A DNA stretch of 14,759 nt. Origin: DASQGA01 sp038209555 (GTDB taxonomy: Bacteria; Actinomycetota; Thermoleophilia; Gaiellales; Gaiellaceae). Where the stretch lies: assembly GCA_038209555.1 (NCBI GenBank), contig JBBQXP010000073.1, forward strand, positions 1-14,759, given 5' to 3'. Made by a program: the position numbers and the translations under genes. Under the pieces are notes generated by a model, which saw nothing but the letters and a program-made list of their open reading frames with translations, was not told the DNA's origin and searched no databases. Shown piece after piece: positions 1 to 5,702 of the stretch (position 1 is its first letter; each line of letters begins with the position of its first letter).

Positions 1-1
1 G

Positions 2-583
2 GTTTTCTCCATCGTTCAGATCGCCCCCGACTGCCGCGGGGTAGGGGGATTCACCCGTACCGGCAGAGAGGGAAAGAACCAGTTCAGCTTCTCGGGGCGA
101 ATCAAGGGGCATCCGCTCAGCGCCGGCACCTACAGAATCCGTGTTACCGCTGTCCAAGGCCAGAAGGTCACCTCCGTCAGGCGTGAGACCCTGGTCGTGG
201 TCGCACCAGGCCAAAGCCTTCGCTCCGCACACGCGCAGAAAACAACCTGCGGCCCCGGCGAAGAGACCAGCCAGGACCGCGCTCAAATAGCCGCGTTCGT
301 CGACCTCGACCCCTCGGGCAGCGGAAGCTCACCCCTCTCCTCCCGGGCGCCTGGCGAGACGAGCGGAGGTAACGGTGCCGTGGTCGCACCCGAGAGTGTG
401 GCTCCTCCGGCGAACTTCCTGCTGCAGCCGAGAGCGCCGAAACTCGCGATCACCTCGGATGCCGACGGGGGCTGGTCGCCAATGGCCCTCGGCATCGCCG
501 GCGCCATGTTCATCGCCCTGCTCGTCATAGCTCTACGGGAGCTCGCCGAGCGATATAGGGGACGGGAGGCCGGATGGCGCTGA
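2..583 (+). CDS. Membrane-anchored surface protein, 3' end (partial)
   Basis: The reading frame is open from base 2, so this is the last 193 residues of a gene that begins before the window. The visible N-terminal part ends in a beta-rich stretch with the pattern FSFSGRIKG..LSAGTYRIRVTA, a recurring motif of Ig-like extracellular domains in Actinomycetota proteins. A long Ser/Gly/Pro/Ala-rich linker follows, then one hydrophobic segment (MALGIAGAMFIALLVIAL) and a short basic tail (RELAERYRGREAGWR). This layout predicts an exported domain held by a single C-terminal membrane helix with the tail in the cytoplasm. The stop overlaps the ATG of a 30-codon ORF. Function is unknown. That the frame is coding is fairly sure; the Ig-like label rests on the motif alone. 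Confidence 0.75.
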   Translation, partial: VFSIVQIAPDCRGVGGFTRTGREGKNQFSFSGRIKGHPLSAGTYRIRVTAVQGQKVTSVRRETLVVVAPGQSLRSAHAQKTTCGPGEETSQDRAQIAAFVDLDPSGSGSSPLSSRAPGETSGGNGAVVAPESVAPPANFLLQPRAPKLAITSDADGGWSPMALGIAGAMFIALLVIALRELAERYRGREAGWR

Positions 584-666
584 CCAAGAGGACACACTTC
601 GGCCAGCTCCCTTCCCACTCGCTCGGTGCGCCCGAGGAGACCACCCCCTTGCCGCCCGAAGGGTGA
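574..666 (+). CDS. Possible 30-aa translationally coupled ORF
   Basis: An ATG lies inside the last codons of the upstream surface-protein gene (ATGGCGCTGA overlap). A GGGAGG ribosome binding sequence sits about 4 nt before it. It encodes a 30-residue hydrophilic, proline-rich peptide (MALTKRTHFGQLPSHSLG...) and stops 4 bp before the end of the convergent minus-strand ORF. No domain or membrane segment is visible. The overlap and binding site favour translation. The short length and lack of recognisable homology leave open a chance ORF or the truncated start of a lost gene. Confidence 0.3.
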   Translation: MALTKRTHFGQLPSHSLGAPEETTPLPPEG

Positions 667-670
667 AGGC

Positions 671-1027
671 CTACAGAGCGGAGGAACCGGGAGACGAGGC
701 GCCGCTCGTCCCCGTCTCGTGCACGGACGGCGCCGAGCGGGAGGTCGGGAGCGACGATCGAGGACCTAACTCGCTGCTCTGAATCCGAGAGCTTCGTTCG
801 GCGGGACCCTGGAGGGCTTGGTAGAAGGTTGCTAGCCGGGAGCGGCGTTTCAACAGAGCGGACGTACCAACGAAGAGTCTGAGTCCAGTGCCCGAGCTGC
901 GAGCGCGCTCCAGCAGCATCCAGCTACCAGCGACCAAGACACCAAATCCAAAGCCGGACACGATCAGCGCGCCACCCCAGAGGACCCCGGTTGCTCCGAA
1001 GATGATGCTGGGCATACCGCTGTTCAT
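671..1027 (-). CDS. Small putative membrane protein (118 aa)
   Basis: The first 40 residues form one or two hydrophobic segments (IIFGATGVLWGGALIVSGF, then GFGVLVAGSWMLL). A basic stretch follows (LLKRRSRLATFY), then a low-complexity Ser/Pro/Arg tail. I do not recognise a family. Codon use has noticeably more T- and A-ending codons (GGT, TTT, TTG) than the neighbouring core genes. That suggests low expression, foreign origin or relaxed selection. No convincing Shine-Dalgarno lies ahead of the ATG. The N-terminal half looks coding; the C-terminal half may be reading into decayed sequence. Confidence 0.4.
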   Translation of the reverse strand: MNSGMPSIIFGATGVLWGGALIVSGFGFGVLVAGSWMLLERARSSGTGLRLFVGTSALLKRRSRLATFYQALQGPAERSSRIQSSELGPRSSLPTSRSAPSVHETGTSGASSPGSSAL

Positions 1028-1048
1028 CGGCCGCCCGAGCGAGAATCT

Positions 1049-1131
1049 TTATGCGGCCTGGGCTGCCCAGCGCTCGAGGAAGAACGCGATGACCTGCTCG
1101 GTCTGGGCGCTGACGACGTGTAGAAGAGCAT
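1049..1131 (-). pseudogene. Frameshifted remnant of a small gene
   Basis: Two minus-strand frames join into a plausible protein if one base is restored near 1117/1118: MLFYT, then VVSAQTEQVIAFFLERWAAQAA and a TAA at 1049-1051. The break falls at the third position of the Thr codon (AC-), so a single-base deletion accounts for it. The joined peptide has the look of small actinobacterial proteins with an FYTxVVSAxT...FFxxR pattern. That resemblance is from memory and unverified. The downstream part is also in frame with the TAG that ends the next gene upstream (1157-1159). Alternatives are stop read-through or an assembly error. Confidence 0.35.
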
Positions 1132-1156
1132 GTCTGCGAAAAGGTCCCCAGAGGAG

Positions 1157-1504
1157 CTAGGTCGAGGGTGTCGTCGCGAGGCGTCGTGCCAGCGGTTCCT
1201 CAGGAGGGGAGAGCGGCCGCGACTGTGTGCGAAGCACGGCCCAGCCCACACCCTCTCTCAGACTACGCTCAATACGCTTGCGAACGTCGTCCTCCTCATT
1301 CGAGGGTGCCACAAAGAGCGTTCGGAAGTTCGCAACGGGGTCGGTAAGCTCGATGTCGTTGTTGTGGGGCCATCGGCAAGGCCCTTCGTGTTCCCAGTGA
1401 CCACAGAGCGCCGTCGTCACTGCGGCTCCCACTGCAGCCGGATCTGTTCCTTTGTGAAGCCGCAACTCGGCCTCGTGGACGAACGCAGCATGCGCTTGCG
1501 TCAT
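1157..1504 (-). CDS. Hypothetical protein with CGHWEHEGPCRWPH block (115 aa)
   Basis: Amino-acid usage is clearly protein-like, with a compact Cys/His/Trp block at residues 34-47 (C34, H36, H39, C43, H47) in an LCGHWEHEGPCRWPH context. The C-terminal half has an FRTLFVAPSNEEDDVRKRIERSL pattern typical of a small alpha/beta fold. I believe similar short proteins occur in Thermoleophilia, but I cannot name a family or function. The block could bind a metal; that is inference. The frame is open up to an ATG at 1660, inside ybaB. I chose the internal ATG at 1504 because it leaves a 126-bp divergent promoter region with ybaB and avoids the overlap. Neither start has a strong ribosome binding site. 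Confidence 0.6.
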   Translation of the reverse strand: MTQAHAAFVHEAELRLHKGTDPAAVGAAVTTALCGHWEHEGPCRWPHNNDIELTDPVANFRTLFVAPSNEEDDVRKRIERSLREGVGWAVLRTQSRPLSPPEEPLARRLATTPST

Positions 1505-1630
1505 TGCGAGAACAGCCTGCTCGCCGCCCCGCTCGGAAACTTCTACCCAACTCCTACCGATCTCAGCGGATCTGACCCGAACTGGCGTAACCTGGCCTGA
1601 GCAAACAAGCCGGTTGGAAGGGGCGCTCAC

Positions 1631-1951
1631 ATGAAGATGGACATGAACAAGATGCTGCAACAGGTGCAGCAGATGCAGGCAGAGATGGCCAAGGCCCAGG
1701 AGGAGCTTGCCAAGGAGACCGTGGAGGCCTCGGTCGGAGGCGGGATGGTCAAGGTCAAGGCGACCGGCGGCGGCGAGATCGTGGAGGTGAAGATCGCCAA
1801 GGACGCGATCGACCCGGACGACCCCGAGTCGCTCGAGGATCTCGTCGTCGCCGGCGTCAACGAGGCGCTCCGGAGCGCCCAGGACCTGATGCAGTCGAAG
1901 CTCGGTGGCGCGATGGGCGGGCTCGGCGGACTAGGGCTTCCGGGCCTCTAG
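1631..1951 (+). CDS. ybaB: YbaB/EbfC family nucleoid-associated protein
   Basis: This is a 106-aa DNA-binding protein of the YbaB/EbfC family, which forms dimers with a tweezer-like shape and is associated with the nucleoid. Visible family features are the N-terminal Met/Gln-rich coiled helix (MNKMLQQVQQMQAEMAKAQEEL, residues 5-26), the central strand region with VEASVGGGMVKVKATGGGEIVEVKI, the IDPDDPESLEDLVVAGVNEAL helix, and a Gly/Leu-rich flexible tail. Length is normal. A GGAAGGGG sequence lies about 8 nt before the ATG. recR follows on the same strand, the usual ybaB-recR pairing. dnaX, which often precedes ybaB, is not next to it here. Confidence 0.93.
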   Translation: MKMDMNKMLQQVQQMQAEMAKAQEELAKETVEASVGGGMVKVKATGGGEIVEVKIAKDAIDPDDPESLEDLVVAGVNEALRSAQDLMQSKLGGAMGGLGGLGLPGL

Positions 1952-1965
1952 GAGCTCCGCAAGGC

Positions 1966-2039
1966 GCGGGCGGGACAAGTCCCGCCCCTATGAGGACCCT
2001 GGAGGACGCGGGCGCGACATGTCCCCCCTTACGAGGAAC
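1966..2039. repeat. Two direct copies of a ~31-bp palindromic repeat
   Basis: Copy 1 (1966-1996) and copy 2 (2008-2039) align over about 31 bases with a few differences, at a 42-base period. Copy 1 contains GGGCGGGAC (1968-1976) facing GTCCCGCCC (1979-1987). Copy 2 has the same skeleton around the centre GACATGTC with imperfect outer arms. Both continue into a CCCCTA-GAGGA-like right flank. This looks like a dispersed palindromic element and not a coding sequence. Confidence 0.65.
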
Positions 2040-2050
2040 ACGACCTGCAC

Positions 2051-2074
2051 GTAGGGGCGACGCATGCGTCGCCC
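2051..2074. repeat. Third, inverted copy of the palindromic repeat
   Basis: A perfect 20-bp palindrome spans 2055-2074 (GGGCGACGCA followed by its complement), preceded by GTAG. Its reverse complement has the same GGGCG...CGCCCCTAC skeleton as the two upstream copies, so it lies in the opposite orientation. The centre differs (GCATGC versus ACATGT and ACAAGT), but both arms change together and pairing is kept. Confidence 0.6.
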
Positions 2075-2075
2075 G

Positions 2076-2102
2076 CCGGCACCGGACGGGTCCGGTCGCC
2101 GG
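2076..2102 (+). promoter_or_regulatory. Hairpin in the recR leader
   Basis: CCGGC-ACCGGAC (2076-2087) can pair with GTCCGGT-GCCGG (2090-2102), with one bulged C and a 2-nt centre. It ends 21 nt before the GTG chosen for recR. There is no T-run after it, so it is not an intrinsic terminator. It could affect recR translation or mRNA stability, or be part of the neighbouring palindrome cluster. Confidence 0.4.
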
Positions 2103-2123
2103 GCCGAAAGGCACAATGGGCTG

Positions 2124-2714
2124 GTGTTCAGCCCAACCGTCGACAACCTGATTGCGCAGCTTTCGCGCCTGCCTGGAATCGGGACGCGGACTGCGCAGCG
2201 GCTCTCCTTCCACATCCTCCGTCTCTCCAAGGAGGACGCGCTTGCACTCGCAGATGCCATTCGCGAGGTCAAGGAGCGGATCCGCTTCTGCGCCGAGTGC
2301 GGAAACCTGACCGAAGAGGAGCTCTGCTTCATCTGCCGCGATGGACGCCGCGACCGCTCCGTGATCTGCGTCGTGGAGCAGCCCGCCGACCTCATCTCCG
2401 TGGAACGGACGGCCGCGTTCCGGGGCGTCTACCACGTGCTCGGCGGAGCGCTCTCGCCCCTCGACGGCGTCGAGCCCGAGCACTTGAAGATCGACGAACT
2501 GCTGGCACGGGTGGAGCGAAACGGCGTCCAGGAGGTCGTTCTCGCAACGAATCCGAACATGACCGGGGAAGCGACTGCGTCCTTTCTTGCCGACCGCCTG
2601 CGCGACCGCACGCGCGTTACGCGCCTGGCAAGCGGGCTGCCCGTGGGGGGCGACCTCGAATACGCAGATGAGGTGACGCTCGGGCGGGCGCTCGCCGGAC
2701 GCCGCGAGATGTAG
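2124..2714 (+). CDS. recR: Recombination mediator protein RecR
   Basis: RecR works with RecO and RecF to load RecA onto single-stranded DNA at gaps. The 196-aa product has the helix-hairpin-helix start (LSRLPGIGTRTAQRLSFHIL, residues 11-30), a four-Cys zinc finger (CAEC...CFIC), and a Toprim domain starting at SVICVVEQPADLISVE with LATNPNMTGEAT downstream. It ends in the ASGLPVGGDLEYADEVTLGRAL motif of the family. The frame is open to an ATG at 2064, but that would add 20 residues encoded by a palindromic repeat. GTG 2124 gives the family-typical start VFSPTVDNLIAQL. The ribosome binding site is weak (AAAGG, about 12 nt upstream). ybaB lies upstream and lysC downstream. Confidence 0.93.
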   Translation: MFSPTVDNLIAQLSRLPGIGTRTAQRLSFHILRLSKEDALALADAIREVKERIRFCAECGNLTEEELCFICRDGRRDRSVICVVEQPADLISVERTAAFRGVYHVLGGALSPLDGVEPEHLKIDELLARVERNGVQEVVLATNPNMTGEATASFLADRLRDRTRVTRLASGLPVGGDLEYADEVTLGRALAGRREM

Positions 2715-2798
2715 CTCTCGAAGGTTTTTTCCGCTAACAGCGAACTTTTGTTCTTCGACCAGGTTGAATTCGAGCCCAGCCGGGATAAGATCGTCTAG

Positions 2799-2832
2799 CT
2801 GAACCGGAAGACCCTCGGGTCGACCGGTTCAG
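2799..2832 (+). terminator. Probable intrinsic terminator after recR
   Basis: CTGAACCGG (2799-2807) pairs with CCGGTTCAG (2824-2832). Inside it GACC..GGTC forms a second stem around a CTCG-type loop, separated by a small AA/GA internal loop. The hairpin is followed by CGCTTTTAA, a short T-run. It sits 85 bp after recR and 48 bp before lysC. It most likely ends recR transcription and insulates lysC. An attenuator role for lysC is less likely because the proposed lysC promoter lies downstream of it. Confidence 0.55.
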
Positions 2833-2866
2833 CGCTTTTAACGGCCGAAATCTCCGGAGCCGCGCC

Positions 2867-2872
2867 TACAAT
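2867..2872 (+). promoter_or_regulatory. Probable -10 element of a leaderless lysC transcript
   Basis: TACAAT differs from the TATAAT consensus at one base. It ends 7 nt before the lysC ATG (2880), so transcription would start at or next to the A of the ATG. No Shine-Dalgarno sequence lies between. Leaderless genes with a TANNNT box at this spacing are common in Actinomycetota. No clear -35 is visible. Confidence 0.5.
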
Positions 2873-2879
2873 CGGCCGG

Positions 2880-4136
2880 ATGACCGAAACCGCCTTCGAG
2901 ACCGTCGCTCGGGTCGAGCCGGAACCGCCTGCCGCGAGCCTCGGCACCGTGGTCATGAAGTTTGGCGGAACGTCCGTCGCCGACCCCGAGAAGATCCGCC
3001 GGGTCGCCGAACGCCTCGTCTCCGCGCGCGGCCGAGGCCAGCGCGTCGTCGGTGTCGTGTCGGCCATGGGCCGGCACACGGACGAGCTCGTCGCGCTCGC
3101 CTACGACGTCTCACCCCGTCCGAGGCCACGGGAGCTCGACATGCTGATCTCCGTCGGGGAGCGGATCTCCTGCTCGCTCGTCGCGATGGCGATCTCCGAT
3201 CTCGGACTGGACGCGGTCTCTCTCACGGGCTCCCAAGCGGGAATCGTCACCGACACCGTTCACGGCAAGGCCAAGATCGTCGAGGTGCGCGCCCGGCGGA
3301 TCCACGAGGCGCTGGACGAGGACCGGATCGTCCTCGTAGCCGGGTTTCAGGGCGTCTCGACCGCCTTCGACATCACGACGCTCGGCCGCGGCGGCTCCGA
3401 CACGACCGCGGTGGCGCTCGCCGCGGCGCTTGGAGCGGACGCGTGCGAGATCTACACCGATGTCGACGGCGTCTTCACAGCCGACCCGCGCGTCGTCCCC
3501 GGGGCACGAAAGCTCCACGCGGTCAGCTTCGAGGAAATGCTCGAGATGGCGGCCTCTGGTGCGCGAGTGCTTCAGCTACGCTCGGTCGAGTTCGCCCGGA
3601 ACCATGGAGTCAGGCTCCACGTGCGCTCGACCTTCACGAGCGAGGACGGCACGTGGATCAGGGAGGAGGACGAGCGAATGCTCGAGAAAGCGATGATCTC
3701 GGGGGTCACCCACACGCTCGAGGAGGCGCTCTATCGCGTGGACGGAGCGCCGCGGGCCGCCCTCTTCCAGGCTCTCGCGGACGCCTCGGTGAACGTGGAC
3801 ACGATCATCCAGACCGGTGAGGAGATCGTCTTCTCGGCGCCACTTGAAGACCGAACCGAGATCGCCGCGGCTCTGGAGCAGCTCGGAGCGCGCTGGTCCG
3901 AGACCGACGACCTCGGGAAGGTGAGCGTCGTCGGCGCCGGGATGAAGAGCCATCCCGGGATCGCAGCCAAGACGTTCGTGACCCTCGACGAGCTCGGCGT
4001 CGAGCCGCGGTTCTTGACCACCTCGCCGATCAAGATCGCGTTCTACGTCCCGCACGAGGACGTCGAGCGAACGGTCGCTGCGCTTCACGACGCCTTTGAG
4101 CTCTCCTCCCCCGACGCCGAGCGCCAGCACGCATGA
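2880..4136 (+). CDS. lysC: Aspartate kinase (aspartokinase), alpha subunit
   Basis: Catalyses ATP-dependent phosphorylation of L-aspartate, the first step of the lysine/threonine/methionine pathway. The 418-aa protein has the kinase signature KFGGTS (residues 27-32), SVGERISCSLVA in the substrate region, and GRGGSDTTA (169-177). Two C-terminal ACT domains follow: ALFQALADASVNVDTIIQ, then KVSVVGAGMKSHPGIAAKTF. Length matches Corynebacterium/Bacillus LysC. The start adds about 20 residues before the conserved GTVVMKFGG but is supported by the leaderless promoter. The last codon overlaps the asd ATG by 4 nt (ATGA), so the two are co-translated. The ACT domains imply feedback by lysine and/or threonine; which cannot be told from sequence. 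Confidence 0.95.
   Translation: MTETAFETVARVEPEPPAASLGTVVMKFGGTSVADPEKIRRVAERLVSARGRGQRVVGVVSAMGRHTDELVALAYDVSPRPRPRELDMLISVGERISCSLVAMAISDLGLDAVSLTGSQAGIVTDTVHGKAKIVEVRARRIHEALDEDRIVLVAGFQGVSTAFDITTLGRGGSDTTAVALAAALGADACEIYTDVDGVFTADPRVVPGARKLHAVSFEEMLEMAASGARVLQLRSVEFARNHGVRLHVRSTFTSEDGTWIREEDERMLEKAMISGVTHTLEEALYRVDGAPRAALFQALADASVNVDTIIQTGEEIVFSAPLEDRTEIAAALEQLGARWSETDDLGKVSVVGAGMKSHPGIAAKTFVTLDELGVEPRFLTTSPIKIAFYVPHEDVERTVAALHDAFELSSPDAERQHA
3678..4136 (+). CDS. Possible internal in-frame start: aspartokinase beta subunit
   Basis: Inside lysC, GGGAGGAGGA (3661-3670) lies 8 nt before an in-frame ATG at codon 267 (MLEKAMISGVTHTLEEALYR). Translation from here would give a 152-aa product containing just the two ACT regulatory domains. 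In Corynebacterium glutamicum and Bacillus subtilis the lysC gene makes such a beta subunit from an internal start, forming an alpha2beta2 enzyme. Position and spacing here match that arrangement. The underlying residues (REEDER) also encode this sequence, so chance is possible. Confidence 0.5.
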   Translation: MLEKAMISGVTHTLEEALYRVDGAPRAALFQALADASVNVDTIIQTGEEIVFSAPLEDRTEIAAALEQLGARWSETDDLGKVSVVGAGMKSHPGIAAKTFVTLDELGVEPRFLTTSPIKIAFYVPHEDVERTVAALHDAFELSSPDAERQHA

Positions 4137-5074
4137 CGCCGAGGATCGGAGTCGTCGGAGCAACCGGCGCCGTGGGGACGGTCACGCTCGAGCTGCTGGC
4201 AGCTCGCAATCTCGGCGACGTGAGAGCGCTGGCCTCGGCCCGTTCAGCCGGTAAGCGGGTTTCCTTCGGGGGCGGTGAGCTGCTCGTCGAGGAGGCCACG
4301 CCCGAGACGCTGGCGGCCGGAGACCTCGACCTCGCGTTCTTCTCCGTCGGTACGGCAACCAGCCTGGAGCTCGTTCCCCCGGCGGCCGAGGGCGGCACGG
4401 TCTGCATAGACAAATCGGACGCCTACCGCCTCACCGACGGCATTCCGCTGGTCGTGGCCGGTGTCAACGACGACGTGCTGAACGGCGACCGGATCGTCGC
4501 CAACCCCAACTGCTCCGCGATCCAACTTGCGTGTGCGCTGAAACCCCTGCACGAGGCAGCGGGCCTCGCCCGTGTGCGGCTCGCGACGTACCAGTCGATG
4601 TCGGGGGCGGGTGATGCGGGGATCGAGAAGCTCCGGGCCACGGCGCCGGCCGAGGGCGACCTGGCGATGGATTGGGATCTCGACGGAGATGAATTCTCGG
4701 AGGAATACAAACTCCGCGCGGAGACCCGGAAGATCCTCGGCCTACCCGAGCTCCCGCTCCAGGCGACATGCGTGCGAGTCCCGGTCCTGGTCGGCCATGC
4801 ACAAGCCGTCTGGATCGAGACCGAAAGGGACCTGTCTGCGGAGGAGGCCAGCGAGGCGCTTGCTGCGGCACCAAACGTCGCCCTGGCCGAGCTTCCCACT
4901 CCGGCCGACGCAGCCGGGCGGGACGAGGTGCTCGTGGGGCGCGTTCGCCGCGACCCGACGGTGGAGCGCGGCCTCTGTCTCTGGGTCGTGAACGACAACC
5001 TCCGCAAGGGCGCCGCCCTGAACGCCGTCCAGATCGCCGAGCACCTCCTGTCGCGGAACCTCCTCGCTGCGTAG
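4133..5074 (+). CDS. asd: Aspartate-semialdehyde dehydrogenase
   Basis: Reduces aspartyl-4-phosphate to aspartate-4-semialdehyde with NADPH, directly after aspartate kinase. The 313-aa protein starts with the Rossmann motif GATGAVG (residues 9-15). It has the active-site cysteine in NPNCSAIQ (C127), a QSMSGAG loop, and the catalytic histidine in VPVLVGHAQ (H222). The C-terminal VVNDNLRKGAALNAVQIAE is typical of the family. It is slightly shorter than the usual 330-370 residues. The ATG overlaps the lysC stop by 4 nt. The gene ends 5 bp from the stop of the convergent gene at 5080, with no room for a separate terminator. Confidence 0.95.
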   Translation: MTPRIGVVGATGAVGTVTLELLAARNLGDVRALASARSAGKRVSFGGGELLVEEATPETLAAGDLDLAFFSVGTATSLELVPPAAEGGTVCIDKSDAYRLTDGIPLVVAGVNDDVLNGDRIVANPNCSAIQLACALKPLHEAAGLARVRLATYQSMSGAGDAGIEKLRATAPAEGDLAMDWDLDGDEFSEEYKLRAETRKILGLPELPLQATCVRVPVLVGHAQAVWIETERDLSAEEASEALAAAPNVALAELPTPADAAGRDEVLVGRVRRDPTVERGLCLWVVNDNLRKGAALNAVQIAEHLLSRNLLAA

Positions 5075-5079
5075 TCGCG

Positions 5080-5694
5080 TTACGGACGCTGGGGCACCGG
5101 AGCCGGCGTGAAGGCCTCCTTTACGCGCCGGAGCACGCTGGCTCGGTTGCCCTCCAGGACCGGCTGAAGCCCTCCGAGCTCGAGACGCGCCAGTGCGACT
5201 GGTCCTTCCCAGCGAAGGGGCCGGAATCCGAAGTCGGCGAGGAAGTCGGTCGGAAAGATGGTGCGGTGGACGGCGAAGCGCTCATAGCCGTCAGTGCCCT
5301 CCGGATAGCGGTAGCCAAACGTCTCGATCGCCTTCACGCCGCGATCACGCGCTTCGCCGATTGCAGAGAGGAAGAGGCTCTGCATCACCCAAGGCGTCTG
5401 CAGATCCACCAGATAGGCGCAGGTGATCAGGATCGCGTCGGGGGACGGCGGTCCGGCCGGCAGCTCCTGTGCCCGCGGAAAATGCTCGGAGGGGGCGAAC
5501 TGCATCGCGCCGAGAAGCCGTTCGTCCCCGTAGTAGAGCGTCCCCCATGCCCCCCACTCTTCCTCGACCCGATCTGCCCACCTGCCCTTCGCCATAGAGC
5601 GCCTGCCCCCGGTCTGCCAGAAGACGCACCCGACGCATGGAGGCGGCGCGTGGGCCAGCGAGACCTGCGTCAGCGGATGGAGCCTGTAGGCCAT
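5080..5694 (-). CDS. GNAT-like N-acetyltransferase family protein (204 aa)
   Basis: Sequence features fit an actinobacterial acetyltransferase-like family: an N-terminal CVGCVFWQ motif (C20, C23), then KGRWADRVEEEWGAWGTLYYGDERLLGAMQFAP. A PDAILITCAYLVDLQTPWVMQSLFLSAIGEARDRGV stretch follows, corresponding to the strand and acetyl-CoA-binding helix of GNAT folds. GYRYPEGTDGYERF...DFGFRPLRWEGPVALARLEL forms the C-terminal half. Substrate is unknown. The two cysteines with nearby Trp are a family trait and could bind zinc. It begins 8 nt after the metallophosphoesterase stop, so the two are probably one transcript. No good ribosome binding site is seen. Assignment is from memory of the family pattern. 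Confidence 0.65.
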   Translation of the reverse strand: MAYRLHPLTQVSLAHAPPPCVGCVFWQTGGRRSMAKGRWADRVEEEWGAWGTLYYGDERLLGAMQFAPSEHFPRAQELPAGPPSPDAILITCAYLVDLQTPWVMQSLFLSAIGEARDRGVKAIETFGYRYPEGTDGYERFAVHRTIFPTDFLADFGFRPLRWEGPVALARLELGGLQPVLEGNRASVLRRVKEAFTPAPVPQRP

Positions 5695-5702
5695 GGCAAC
5701 GC

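Noticed and set aside
1130..1600. A 156-aa plus-strand ORF
   Set aside because: The minus-strand frame here has far more protein-like composition and a compact motif. The plus frame is Cys/Arg-rich and lacks a binding site.
1505..1660. ATG 1660 as the start of the minus-strand gene at 1157
   Set aside because: It would overlap the start of ybaB by 30 bp and remove the divergent promoter region. The frame upstream of 1504 may be open by chance, though this is not certain.
2064..2123. ATG 2064 as the recR start
   Set aside because: The extra 20 residues come from palindromic DNA and match nothing in RecR. GTG 2124 gives the normal N terminus.
2705..2758. Short hairpins and T-runs just after recR (CGAGA..TCTCG then TTTTTT; CGCTaacAGCG then TTTT)
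   Set aside because: Stems are only 4-5 bp and spacing to the T-runs is poor. The hairpin at 2799-2832 is much stronger.
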